Shown: positions 53,880 through 62,217 of the stretch, piece by piece
How positions within the stretch are numbered: position 1 is the first letter of the stretch
Layout: the number at the start of each line of letters is the position of its first letter
From: Acuticoccus sediminis
GTDB taxonomy: Bacteria > Pseudomonadota > Alphaproteobacteria > Rhizobiales > Amorphaceae
DNA length: 64,000 nucleotides
NCBI RefSeq assembly: GCF_003258595.1
Contig: NZ_QHHQ01000002.1
Span: 372,001-436,000, forward strand
Reading direction: 5' to 3'
The notes under the pieces: model-generated
Told to the model about the DNA's origin: nothing
The model's database searches: none
What the model saw: the letters and a program-made list of their open reading frames with translations, nothing else
Program-made: the position numbers and the translations under genes

Positions 53880-54908
53880 TCAGGATTGGCGCGGCGGTCC
53901 GATGGAGCCGCGCTCGACGAATTCGGCCGGCAGCAGCACGTGCTCCGGCGGGCTCGTCCGGTCGCCGGAGATCCGGCGAAGCAGGAGATGGGCGGCGGTG
54001 CGGCCGACCTCGGCCTGGTCCCAGCGCTGGATGCTGATCGGCGGGCTGTGCAGCTCCGCGAGCTCGGATTCGCCCGAGCCGATCACCGAGATGTCCTGCG
54101 GGATCGACAGCCCCCGCACCCGCACCGCCCGCAGGACGCCGGCCAGCATGTCGATGCCGCCGGCGATGATCGCGGTCGGCGCGTCCTTGCCGCCGAGGAT
54201 CGAGGAGGAATGGCGGAAGCCCTCGTTGGCGAGGAACCCGGTTGTGCGCACGTAGGCCTCGTCGACCGGCAGGCCGGCGCGCGCGAAGGCGTTGCGATAG
54301 CCGCGCACCCGCTCCCCGGCGGGGAAGAGGTCCGGCCGGCCGGTGATGAGGCAGATCCGGCGATGGCCGAGGTTGATGAGCCGGGTGGTCGCCGCCTCGA
54401 TGGAGCCGGCATGGTCGGCCATCACCGCGTCCGCCCAGTCCGGCTTGTCGCGATCGACGAGGACGATCGGGCCGCCGAAGTCGTGCAGCACCTTCTCGAA
54501 CTGCGCGTCGATCGGGCTGTAGGGGCCGAGGATCACGCCGTCGGTCTGGAGCCGGCCGAGCCGGTCGATCAGCTCGATCTCCCGTTCGCGGATCCCCTCG
54601 GAGTTGGAGATGACGAGGGAGTAGCCCGCCTGGTCGAGCACGTCGTGGGTCGCGCGCACGAAGGCCGCGAGCGCGGGGATGTTGATCTCGCGGATGATGC
54701 AGCCGACGAGCTGGGTGGACTGGCGGCGCATCGACTGCGCCACCGCGTTGGGGCGGTAGTTGAGCCGGTCGATCGCCGACAGGACCGCGTTGCGGATCTC
54801 CGGCCGCACGGTCGCCTTCTTGTTGATCACGCGGGATGCGGTGCCGATGGAGACGCCCGCCGCCTGCGCGACGTCCTTGATGGTCGGTCCGCCACGCTTT
54901 CTGTTCAT
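53880..54908 (-). CDS. LacI-family transcriptional regulator
   Basis: A 342-residue regulator with the N-terminal LacI HTH (PTIKDVAQAAGVSIGTASRVINKKATV) and hinge helix region (PNAVAQSMRR), followed by a periplasmic-binding-protein-like effector domain with LVDRDKPDW and SVIGSGESELA. The ATG at 54908 places the HTH at the very start; a longer frame back to 54992 would add an atypical extension. The 12-mer found three times near the catabolic promoters has the shape of a LacI operator, making this the likely regulator. Confidence 0.92.
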   Translation of the reverse strand: MNRKRGGPTIKDVAQAAGVSIGTASRVINKKATVRPEIRNAVLSAIDRLNYRPNAVAQSMRRQSTQLVGCIIREINIPALAAFVRATHDVLDQAGYSLVISNSEGIREREIELIDRLGRLQTDGVILGPYSPIDAQFEKVLHDFGGPIVLVDRDKPDWADAVMADHAGSIEAATTRLINLGHRRICLITGRPDLFPAGERVRGYRNAFARAGLPVDEAYVRTTGFLANEGFRHSSSILGGKDAPTAIIAGGIDMLAGVLRAVRVRGLSIPQDISVIGSGESELAELHSPPISIQRWDQAEVGRTAAHLLLRRISGDRTSPPEHVLLPAEFVERGSIGPPRQS

Positions 54909-54988
54909 GCTGTCCCGCACTCCGATCTCGAACGTCCTTGCCGCGTCGCTCCGGGCCGGCCGACGCGGCGGCCCGGAGGGGGCGCTTT

Positions 54989-55001
54989 GCATGTTTCATG
55001 C
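54989..55001. promoter_or_regulatory. Dyad GCATGTTTCATGC before the LacI-family gene
   Basis: A perfect 5-3-5 inverted repeat 81 bp upstream of the regulator start. On the minus strand it contains ATGAAAC, the first half of the 12-mer operators elsewhere. It may be an autoregulatory site, but the second half differs. Confidence 0.35.
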
Positions 55002-55048
55002 GACTTGCGCCCGGTCCGCAGCATGACGTCCGATAGTTTGCATCGCCT

Positions 55049-56392
55049 CTAGCCGTACATCAGGTTCGGCAGCCAGAGCACAAGGTCCGGCAGGGCGATG
55101 AGGATCGCGAGGGTCACGATGTCCATCAAGAGGAAGGGGCCGATGCCGCGGAAGACGTTCTCCAGCGACACGGCGTTGCCGATGGCGCTCTTGAGGACGA
55201 ACACGTTGAGGCCGACCGGCGGGGTGATCATGCCGACTTCGAGGAGCTTCACCAGGAAGACGCCGAACCAGATGAGGTTGTAGCCGAGCGCGTCGACCAC
55301 CGGCACCACCACCGGCAGCGTCAGCAGGAGGATGCCGATCGGGTCCATGAACATGCCCAGCACCACGTAGGCGAGGGTGAGCGCGAGGAGGACCCAGATG
55401 CGTCCGCCCTCGATGCTGCCCGCCCAGGTCGCGAGGTCGGCCGAGACGCCGGTGAAGGCGACGAACGAGACGAGCACCTTGGAGGCGATGGCGATGGCGA
55501 AGATCATCGCCGTCTGCACGACGGTCTCGCGCACCGCCGACCAGGCGTTTCCCCGGCGGATGCGCCCGCGCAGGACGCCGAGCACGAGGACCGCGGCCGC
55601 GCCGAACGCCGCCGCCTCGGTCGGCGTGCCGATCCCGGTGTAGATCACGGTGATGATGACGGCGAAGATCAGCAGGATCTGCCACGTGCCGGCGAGGGAG
55701 AGGAGCCGGTCGCGGTTCGTGAACCGCTCCGTCACCGGCGGCGCGAGGCGCGGGTTCAGCTTGGCCCTGACGACGATGATCGCGACGTAGGTGAGCGCGG
55801 TGAGGATCCCCGGCACGATGCCGCCGATGAGGAGTTGGCCGATCGACTGCTCGGCGAAGATGCCGAAGATCACCATGAGGATCGACGGCGGGATCAGCGC
55901 GCCGAGCGTGCCGCCCGCTGCCACGGAGCCCGAGGCGAGGCGCGGGTCGTAGCCCTGGCGCAGCATCTCCGGGACGGCGATGCGGCCCATGGCGGCGGCG
56001 GTGGCGAGGGAGGAGCCCGAGATCGCCGCGAACAGACCGCAGGCGACGACGGAGGCACAGGCGAGCCCGCCCGGCAGTCGCGCCAGCCAGACCCGCGCCG
56101 TGGCGTATGCGTCGCGCGTCGCGCCCGACGCGAAGGCGAAGTTCCCCATGAGGAGGAACATCGGGATCGCCATCAGCGTGAAGCTCGCGACGAAAGAGTA
56201 CGGGTCGCGGCCGAGCATCGAGACCGTGCTCTTCCAGCCGAAGTCGAAATTGAAGGCGCCCATCCGCGTCGCGTTCAGCACGAAGAGGCCGACGACGGCG
56301 GTGAACAGGAGGCCGAACGCGATGGGGACGCGCATCACGAGGAGCGCGATCATGGTCAGCCCGGCGACAGGGGCGAGGAGCGTGCCGTCCAC
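55049..56392 (-). CDS. TRAP transporter large permease (DctM), system 2
   Basis: A 447-residue permease with about 12 membrane segments. Characteristic motifs are AIPMFLLMGNFAFASG, FAAISGSSLATAAAMG, GALIPPSILMVIFG and TPPVGLNVFVLK. The start is GTG at 56392. It is separated from its binding-protein gene by 116 bp containing a strong hairpin. It is the last gene of the ligase-HyuAB-TRAP gene series. Confidence 0.95.
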   Translation of the reverse strand: MDGTLLAPVAGLTMIALLVMRVPIAFGLLFTAVVGLFVLNATRMGAFNFDFGWKSTVSMLGRDPYSFVASFTLMAIPMFLLMGNFAFASGATRDAYATARVWLARLPGGLACASVVACGLFAAISGSSLATAAAMGRIAVPEMLRQGYDPRLASGSVAAGGTLGALIPPSILMVIFGIFAEQSIGQLLIGGIVPGILTALTYVAIIVVRAKLNPRLAPPVTERFTNRDRLLSLAGTWQILLIFAVIITVIYTGIGTPTEAAAFGAAAVLVLGVLRGRIRRGNAWSAVRETVVQTAMIFAIAIASKVLVSFVAFTGVSADLATWAGSIEGGRIWVLLALTLAYVVLGMFMDPIGILLLTLPVVVPVVDALGYNLIWFGVFLVKLLEVGMITPPVGLNVFVLKSAIGNAVSLENVFRGIGPFLLMDIVTLAILIALPDLVLWLPNLMYG

Positions 56393-56423
56393 GTCAGCAC
56401 TCCGAGAGGTTCGAGGGGAAGAG

Positions 56424-56456
56424 GGCGTGGGTCCCTCCGCAGAGAGGACCCACGCC
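56424..56456 (-). other. Strong hairpin between dctP and dctM of TRAP system 2
   Basis: A perfect 11-bp inverted repeat GGCGTGGGTCC/GGACCCACGCC (56424-56434, 56446-56456) with an 11-nt loop and no T tract. It probably stabilises or attenuates message after the binding-protein gene, giving more DctP than permease, a common arrangement in binding-protein operons. Confidence 0.55.
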
Positions 56457-56508
56457 AGGGGCCACGCGGCTCAGCCGCGCTGGGGGAGGCGTTGGGGTGA
56501 CGCGCCCG

Positions 56509-57573
56509 TCACCACATGTCCACGACGCCGAGTTCCTCGCCCTTCGCGGTGAACTCGTCCTGCAGGGACTTGTAGGTCTCGACCATCGCGGCGGTGTCGC
56601 CGGCGGCGGCGTTGGCCTTCGCCCAGTCGCCGAAGAAGTCGGGCGAGGCGGCGATCCACTTCTCGCGTTCGGCCGGGTCGAGGGCGATGTATTCCATCTT
56701 CGCCGGGCCGCTCTCGTTGGCGAGGGTCTCGCGCTCCTCGAGGGCGAGCTCCGACGCGCGCTTGGCGTAGCGCTCCTCGGCCTCGCGCATGGTGTCGGTC
56801 AGGATCGTCCGGATGTCCTCCGGGAGGGCGTTCCAGAAGTCGCGGTTGACCAGCTCGAACTGGATCGCCTGGCCGAGACCGGCGGCGACGTAATAGTCCG
56901 TCACCTCGTTGTGGCGGATGGGGCGGGTGGTGACGATGTAGTTGGTCGAGCCCGACACGACGCCCTTGGAGAGCGCCTCGTAGACGTCGTTCCAGGGGAT
57001 CGACACGGGGGTCGCGCCGACGGCGGAGAACGCCTGCGCCTGCACGCCGCGTGCCCGGACCTTGAATCCCTTCAGGTCCTCGACGGTCTCGATCTTCTCC
57101 TTGGAGACAATGCCGGTGCCGCCGGTCGGGATGATGCCGAGGGCCATGACGTTGAGCTTCTCGAGCTCGGCGTCGAACTCGGGGTACTTCTCCATCATGC
57201 CGTGGATGACGTTGATGGCGACGTACGGGGAGGGGCTCGTGAACGGCAGGTTCACCATGTTGATGAGCTGCATCTGGCCCGGATAGGAGACAGTGTAGAT
57301 CTTGCCCATCTCGATGAGGCCGTCGCCGATGGCGGCGACGATGTCCTGGTCCTTAACCAGCGAGTTGCCGAGGTACATCTCGAAGGCGACGCGCCCGTCG
57401 GTGCGCTTCTCCACCTCCTCGGTGAACCAGACGATGGCTTCCTGCGTCGGGTCCGTGACGGCCGACGGGGAGGCGTAGCGGATGGTGATGTCGGCCGCGT
57501 CCGCCGGAAGCGCGGCGGCGAGCGCGGTGGCGGCGAAGAGGCCGGCGGCCAATACCCTGAAGCGGGTCGTCAT
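56509..57573 (-). CDS. TRAP transporter solute-binding protein (DctP family), system 2
   Basis: A 354-residue periplasmic protein. The signal peptide ends near residue 27 (FRVLAAGLFAATALAAALPADAA). Conserved segments are IRYASPSAV, FEMYLGNSLVKDQDIVAAIGDGLIEMG and LKGFKVRARG with the solute-carboxylate-binding Arg. Its gene follows the DctQ gene by 11 bp. The linked HyuAB suggest a cyclic amide or an acid derived from it. Confidence 0.92.
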   Translation of the reverse strand: MTTRFRVLAAGLFAATALAAALPADAADITIRYASPSAVTDPTQEAIVWFTEEVEKRTDGRVAFEMYLGNSLVKDQDIVAAIGDGLIEMGKIYTVSYPGQMQLINMVNLPFTSPSPYVAINVIHGMMEKYPEFDAELEKLNVMALGIIPTGGTGIVSKEKIETVEDLKGFKVRARGVQAQAFSAVGATPVSIPWNDVYEALSKGVVSGSTNYIVTTRPIRHNEVTDYYVAAGLGQAIQFELVNRDFWNALPEDIRTILTDTMREAEERYAKRASELALEERETLANESGPAKMEYIALDPAEREKWIAASPDFFGDWAKANAAAGDTAAMVETYKSLQDEFTAKGEELGVVDMW

Positions 57574-57584
57574 GGGGTTTCTCC

Positions 57585-58319
57585 CTATTGAGCGTATTCG
57601 ATGTCGTCCGCCGTCTGCGCGGCGGTTTCTGCGGCTTCGCGCCGGCGTGTCGCGAGGTCGACGCCGAGGCGAAGGAGGAGGGCGACGAGACCGACGACGG
57701 CGACGGCGCGCGCCGGCCAGGTCAGGATCTTGTTGACGCCGAGGTAGGCGTCGCCGGTGGCGTGGGCCCGCAAGGCGCCCTTGGCCATCGCGTAGGCGAG
57801 GACGGCGAAGCCGAAGAGCCCGACGAGCCAGCCCGCGACGATCACGACGCGGCGCAGGCGCAGCGGGAAGGGGTCCGTGAAAAGGGTGACCTCGACGTGC
57901 TCGCGCCGCGCCTGGGTGTAGGCGAGCGGCAGGAAGACGACCGCGACGAGGAGCATCTCGGCGATCGCCTCCATGTCCGGGATCGGCGCCGAGAACAGGA
58001 AGCGGCCGAGGCTAGAGCCGACGGTCATCACCATCATGGCGAGGAGCATCGCGCCCGCGAGGTCGGCAAGGGCGCGGTCGAGCGCCATGCCGAGCGGGGG
58101 GCGGGGCACGACGGAGCCCGGCGTTGCCGCGTTCGCCGGGTCGGTGCCAGCTGTCACGGTGCCAGCTGTCACGCCCTCCGGGGAGGGGGGCGCCGCCGCA
58201 TCCTTCGGCGCCGCGCAGGACCGCGAGTCCGCTGGCGCGAGGGCGGGCGCACCGCCGGCGGACGGCGTGTCCTCCGGCTCGGGGGGCGACGTCGCGGAGA
58301 AGCGGCTCGGGGCGTTCAT
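57585..58319 (-). CDS. TRAP transporter small permease (DctQ), system 2, with long N-terminal tail
   Basis: A 244-residue protein, larger than usual for DctQ. About 80 N-terminal residues are Ala/Pro/Gly-rich and include a tandem TAGTV-TAGTD repeat coded by two 15-bp units (58144-58173). Four membrane segments follow (LADLAGAMLLAMMVMTVGSSLGRFLF...), with YTQARREHVEVTLFTD as the DctQ core. The ATG at 58319 overlaps the HyuB stop. Translation could start at an internal site, but none has clear support. Confidence 0.85.
   Translation of the reverse strand: MNAPSRFSATSPPEPEDTPSAGGAPALAPADSRSCAAPKDAAAPPSPEGVTAGTVTAGTDPANAATPGSVVPRPPLGMALDRALADLAGAMLLAMMVMTVGSSLGRFLFSAPIPDMEAIAEMLLVAVVFLPLAYTQARREHVEVTLFTDPFPLRLRRVVIVAGWLVGLFGFAVLAYAMAKGALRAHATGDAYLGVNKILTWPARAVAVVGLVALLLRLGVDLATRRREAAETAAQTADDIEYAQ
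58144..58173. repeat. Tandem 15-bp repeat within dctQ
   Basis: Two exact copies of GTGCCAGCTGTCACG lie side by side. Together with the preceding base each matches the palindromes at 16467 and 16513 at 14 of 16 positions. The unit length keeps the reading frame and lies in a low-complexity linker. Confidence 0.75.
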
Positions 58320-60085
58320 GCCGCCGCCTTTGCCATCTCGTCGCGGCGTGCGCGCGTCGCGGCCTCGTCGACGGACTTGCCGGTGGCGTCGAAGACGACG
58401 CCGTAGGAGGCGAGGGCGGCCTCGGCGGTGATGTAGCCGTCCAGGACGTCGGAGAGCACGCGCTCGGGCTCGCGCGCCAGCGGGTTGCCGTAGCCGCCGG
58501 AGCCGGCCGGCCGCACCGTCACGCGGTCGCCCTTGTTGACGACGACGTAGGCGCCCTTGGACGGGACTTGGACCGTGTCGCCGCCGGTGGTCTCGACGCG
58601 CGCGGTGAAGCAGTGCCCCGCCTCGCCGCCGAAGAGGCCTTTGGGGGCGACGAGGCCGCGCTCCGCCATGACCGTCAACGTCGCCTCGTCGAACCCGACG
58701 GTGTAGACGCGCTCGCACGTCAGCCCGCCGCGCCACCGGCCCGCGCCGCCCGAATCCGGCACGAGGCTCCAGCTGTCGACCTTGAGCGGCGTCAGATGCT
58801 CGATCTGCTCGACCGAGGTCGTGCCCGCGTTGCCGACGAGGACGCGGATCGCGCTCACCCCGTCGCGCATCGGCCGGCCACCATAGCCGCCGCCGTGCGG
58901 GTCGATGTGCTGGATGTGCTTGCGCCCCAGCGCCCTGGCGCGCGCCATGTCCGGATCGGCGCCGGACATGATGACCGAGAAGGCCGAGTCGTTGGACTGA
59001 GCCACCACGCGGTCCGGCACGGCCTGGGCGAGCGTCGTCAGCAGCATGTCGATCACGCGCGGCGACGTCTCGGTGACGCCGGAGACCACCGACGCGGGGT
59101 AGGTGCAGTTGAGGAGCGTTCCTTCGGGGCAGATGATCTCGATCGGCCGGTAGCAGCCCTGGTTGATCGGCACCGACGGGTCGGTGATCGCCTTCACCGT
59201 GAACCAGGTGGAGTTGCACGTGACCGAGAACGGGCAGTTGATGCCGCCGCGGACCTGCGCGCCGGTGCCGGTATAGTCGAACGTCATCCGGTCGCCGGAG
59301 ACGGTGATCTCCACGCGGATCGGGATGAGGTCGGTCGGCCAGCCGGGCGCCTGCACGGGCTCGACGAAGTCCTCGCCCTCGTAGACGCCGTCGGGGATGC
59401 GCTCGATCTGCGCGCGCATCAGTGTCTCGGAGTAGTCGAGCGCCTCGCGCATCGCCTCCGCGAGGGTGTCGGCGCCGAACTTCTTCGCCATCTCGGCGAT
59501 GCGCTGGTCGCCGACGTAGGTGCCGGCGTACTGGGCGTTGATGTCGAGGACGCGGTTGCCCTCGTCGCGCGTGTTCGTGACGATGAGGCGGAAGAGGTCC
59601 TTCACCGGCTTGTCGTCGCGGTAGAGGAGGACGGGCGGCAGGCGCAGTCCCTCCGCGTGAAGGTCCCAGGTGACGGGCGTGAACGAGCCGGGGGCGGTGC
59701 CGCCGATGTCCACCCAGTGGCCGCGCGTCATGGTGTAGGCGACGATCCTGCCGTCCACGAAGACCGGCCGGGTGAGCTGCACGTCCGGCTGGTGGTTGCC
59801 GCCGCCGAGGTAGACGTCGTTGGAGATGATGACGTCGCCCGGGCGCAGGTTCTCGGCGCCGATCGCCTCCACCGAGGCCTTCGTCGAGATGACGGCCGAG
59901 CCCATCATCGTCGGGATGTCGTTGCCCTGGGCGACGAGCTGCATGCTGGCGTCGAAGATCGCCGCGGAGGCGTCGCCGCCGGAGTGGATGATCGGGCTGC
60001 CGGCGGTCTTCATCATCGCCGACTTCATCTCACGCGCGATGGCGTAGAGGCCGGAGCGGATGATGGCGGATGTGGCCTTGTCCAT
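58316..60085 (-). CDS. hyuB: Hydantoinase/oxoprolinase B subunit (HyuB)
   Basis: A 589-residue HyuB-type protein. Family segments are IHSGGDASAAIFD, PGDVIISNDVYLGGGNHQPDV, TRGHWVDIGG, DSGGAGRWRGGL and GSGGYGNPLAREP. With HyuA it forms an ATP-dependent enzyme that opens cyclic amides (hydantoins, 5-oxoproline) or carboxylates ketones. TGATG overlap with hyuA shows coupling. The exact substrate is undetermined. Confidence 0.93.
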   Translation of the reverse strand: MDKATSAIIRSGLYAIAREMKSAMMKTAGSPIIHSGGDASAAIFDASMQLVAQGNDIPTMMGSAVISTKASVEAIGAENLRPGDVIISNDVYLGGGNHQPDVQLTRPVFVDGRIVAYTMTRGHWVDIGGTAPGSFTPVTWDLHAEGLRLPPVLLYRDDKPVKDLFRLIVTNTRDEGNRVLDINAQYAGTYVGDQRIAEMAKKFGADTLAEAMREALDYSETLMRAQIERIPDGVYEGEDFVEPVQAPGWPTDLIPIRVEITVSGDRMTFDYTGTGAQVRGGINCPFSVTCNSTWFTVKAITDPSVPINQGCYRPIEIICPEGTLLNCTYPASVVSGVTETSPRVIDMLLTTLAQAVPDRVVAQSNDSAFSVIMSGADPDMARARALGRKHIQHIDPHGGGYGGRPMRDGVSAIRVLVGNAGTTSVEQIEHLTPLKVDSWSLVPDSGGAGRWRGGLTCERVYTVGFDEATLTVMAERGLVAPKGLFGGEAGHCFTARVETTGGDTVQVPSKGAYVVVNKGDRVTVRPAGSGGYGNPLAREPERVLSDVLDGYITAEAALASYGVVFDATGKSVDEAATRARRDEMAKAAA

Positions 60086-62142
60086 CAGCGTTTCCCCACG
60101 GTGATCACGATGGTGGCGTCGTCCATGACCTCGAGCGCGTCGCCGCTGGCAATGGCGATGCGCGAGGACAGCTCCTCGACCACGAGCGGGCCCTCGACGC
60201 TGTCGCCGATGCAAAGGTCGTCGCGGCGGTAGCGCGGGACCTCGGCGATGCCGTCGTCGAAGTGGACGCGGGCGGTGCCTGCAGGGGCGAGCGCCTCGCC
60301 GTTGCGCTTGCGCGCGGGCGGGCTCAGGAACGCGCCGACCTTGCCGATGGCGGTGACGCGCGCGTTGACGATGCGGACCGGTCGTCCCTCGATGTCGAAG
60401 TTCCAGTGCCGGCGGTGCTCCTCCTGGAAGTCGCGGCCGATGGCGCCGACGCCGGCGGCGTCGAGCGTGCCTGGCGCGACGGAGACGGGCATCGTCTGCC
60501 CCTGGCCGAGGTACTGGCAGTCCGCGCGGCGCTCGATGACGATGTCGGTGTCGGCGAGGCCCGCAGCGCGCATCGGGGCGGCGGCCGCCTTCTCGAGGTC
60601 GGCGAAGACGGCGTTCAGCCGGTCGGCGTCGAGGTCGGAGACGTTCTCCACGATCGAGGCCTGCGTGTCGTTCTTCATGTCAGACACGAGCATGCCGAAC
60701 GCGGAGAAGACGCCCGGCATAGGCGGCAGGACCACCGTCGGCACGTCGAGCTCGCGGGCGAGGTCGACGGCGTGGACGGGACCCGCGCCGCCGTAGGGCA
60801 CGTAGACGAAGTCGCGCGGGTCGTAGCCGCGCTCCACGGTGATGAGGCGCATCGCCTGCGCCATCAGCGCGTTGGCGACCTGGCGGACGGTGAGCGCGGC
60901 CTCCTCGACCGTGACGCCGAGCGGCTCGGCGAGGTGGGTGCGGATGGCGGTCTCGGCCGCCGCGCGGTCGAGCGCGAAGTCGCCGCCGATGAAGCTCGTC
61001 GGGTCGACGTGGCCGAGGACGAGGTTGCAGTCCGTCACCGTCGGGCGCGTGCCGCCGCGGCCGTAGCAGGCGGGTCCGGGGTCGGCGCCGGCGCTCTCCG
61101 GGCCGATGCGAACGCCGCCCGCCTCGTCGATGTGGGCGATCGAGCCGCCGCCGGCGCCGATGGAGATGATGTCGATGTTCGGGCAGCGCACCGTGTAGGA
61201 GTGCAGCTCGCTCTCGTTGCGCATCTCCGGCCGGCCGCCGCGCACCAACGAGATGTCGAACGAGGTGCCGCCCATGTCGCCGCAGATGGCGCCCGCGACG
61301 CCCATCCGCTCGCAGAGGCGCGCCACGGCCGTGACGCCGCCCGCGGGTCCCGATTCCAGCAGTGTGACGGGCTTTCCGGCGACGGCCTCGGGGGAGGTGA
61401 GGCCGCCGTTCGACTGCATGAAGTAGATGTCGGCGCGGATGCCGAGGTCGCGCACCTTGTCGGTGAACTGCGTCGCGTAGGTGGCGCAGCGCGGGCCCAG
61501 AATGGCGTTGACCGCGGTCGTGGAGGTGCGCTCGTACTCCATGATCTCCGGGTTCACCTCGATCGAGCCGGTGATGAAGGCGCGGTTCACCCGTTCGCGG
61601 GCGAGTTCGAGGGCGCGGCGCTCGTTGGCCGCGTTGGCGGGCGAGTTGAGGAAGACGAGGGCGATCGCCTCGACCCCGTCCTCGATCATCGCGTTGACGG
61701 TCTCCATCAGGCCGTCCTCGTCGAGAGCGGTCTCGATGGTGCCGTCGTTGAGCGTGCGTTCGGTGACCTCGGCGCGCAGCCGCCGCGGGACGAGCTCGCG
61801 CGGGGCTTCGAAGAAGAGGTCGTAGAGGTCCGCGCGGTCATGGCGCCAGGCGCGGCGCAGCTCGAGGATGTCGCGGAAGCCCCGGGTCGTGATCAGCCCG
61901 GTCTTCGCGCCCTTTCCCTCGATCACCATGTTGGTGGCGATGGTCGTGCCGTGGCCGATGAAGCCGATGTCCTCGGCCGCGGCGCCGGAGAGGGCGAGGA
62001 TCGCCCTCAGGCCGTCGAGCGCGCCCACCGTGGGGTCGGCGGGTGTCGTGGGGACCTTGGTCGTGAGGACGGATCCACCGCCCTCGTCGAACATGACGAC
62101 GTCCGTGAACGTGCCGCCGACATCGATGCCAACGCGCCGCAT
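60085..62142 (-). CDS. hyuA: Hydantoinase/oxoprolinase A subunit (HyuA)
   Basis: A 685-residue ASKHA-fold ATPase subunit. The N-terminal motif GIDVGGTFTDVV binds phosphate, GHGTTIATNMVIEGKGAKTGLITTRGF is the hydantoinase A signature region, MGGTSFDISLVRGG and SIGAGGGSIA are further nucleotide-site motifs. It works with HyuB. The gene starts 72 bp after the acyl-CoA ligase stop, and the gap holds operator site C. Confidence 0.94.
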   Translation of the reverse strand: MRRVGIDVGGTFTDVVMFDEGGGSVLTTKVPTTPADPTVGALDGLRAILALSGAAAEDIGFIGHGTTIATNMVIEGKGAKTGLITTRGFRDILELRRAWRHDRADLYDLFFEAPRELVPRRLRAEVTERTLNDGTIETALDEDGLMETVNAMIEDGVEAIALVFLNSPANAANERRALELARERVNRAFITGSIEVNPEIMEYERTSTTAVNAILGPRCATYATQFTDKVRDLGIRADIYFMQSNGGLTSPEAVAGKPVTLLESGPAGGVTAVARLCERMGVAGAICGDMGGTSFDISLVRGGRPEMRNESELHSYTVRCPNIDIISIGAGGGSIAHIDEAGGVRIGPESAGADPGPACYGRGGTRPTVTDCNLVLGHVDPTSFIGGDFALDRAAAETAIRTHLAEPLGVTVEEAALTVRQVANALMAQAMRLITVERGYDPRDFVYVPYGGAGPVHAVDLARELDVPTVVLPPMPGVFSAFGMLVSDMKNDTQASIVENVSDLDADRLNAVFADLEKAAAAPMRAAGLADTDIVIERRADCQYLGQGQTMPVSVAPGTLDAAGVGAIGRDFQEEHRRHWNFDIEGRPVRIVNARVTAIGKVGAFLSPPARKRNGEALAPAGTARVHFDDGIAEVPRYRRDDLCIGDSVEGPLVVEELSSRIAIASGDALEVMDDATIVITVGKR

Positions 62143-62205
62143 GCGCCCTCCCTGTGCCGGGCCATTTGGCGTCCCCGTTGGTCGGGGATCAGTGGCCCGG
62201 TCTCG

Positions 62206-62217
62206 TATAACGTTTCA
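62206..62217 (-). promoter_or_regulatory. LacI-type operator (site C) before hyuA
   Basis: On the minus strand the 12-mer TGAAACGTTATA is read from 62217 to 62206. It overlaps the stop codon of the ligase gene and lies 64 bp before hyuA. Unlike sites A and B it is not followed by TTGAC. Confidence 0.62.

Noticed and set aside
58144..58173. CRISPR-like tandem repeat
   Set aside because: Only two contiguous 15-bp units without spacers, inside a coding frame.
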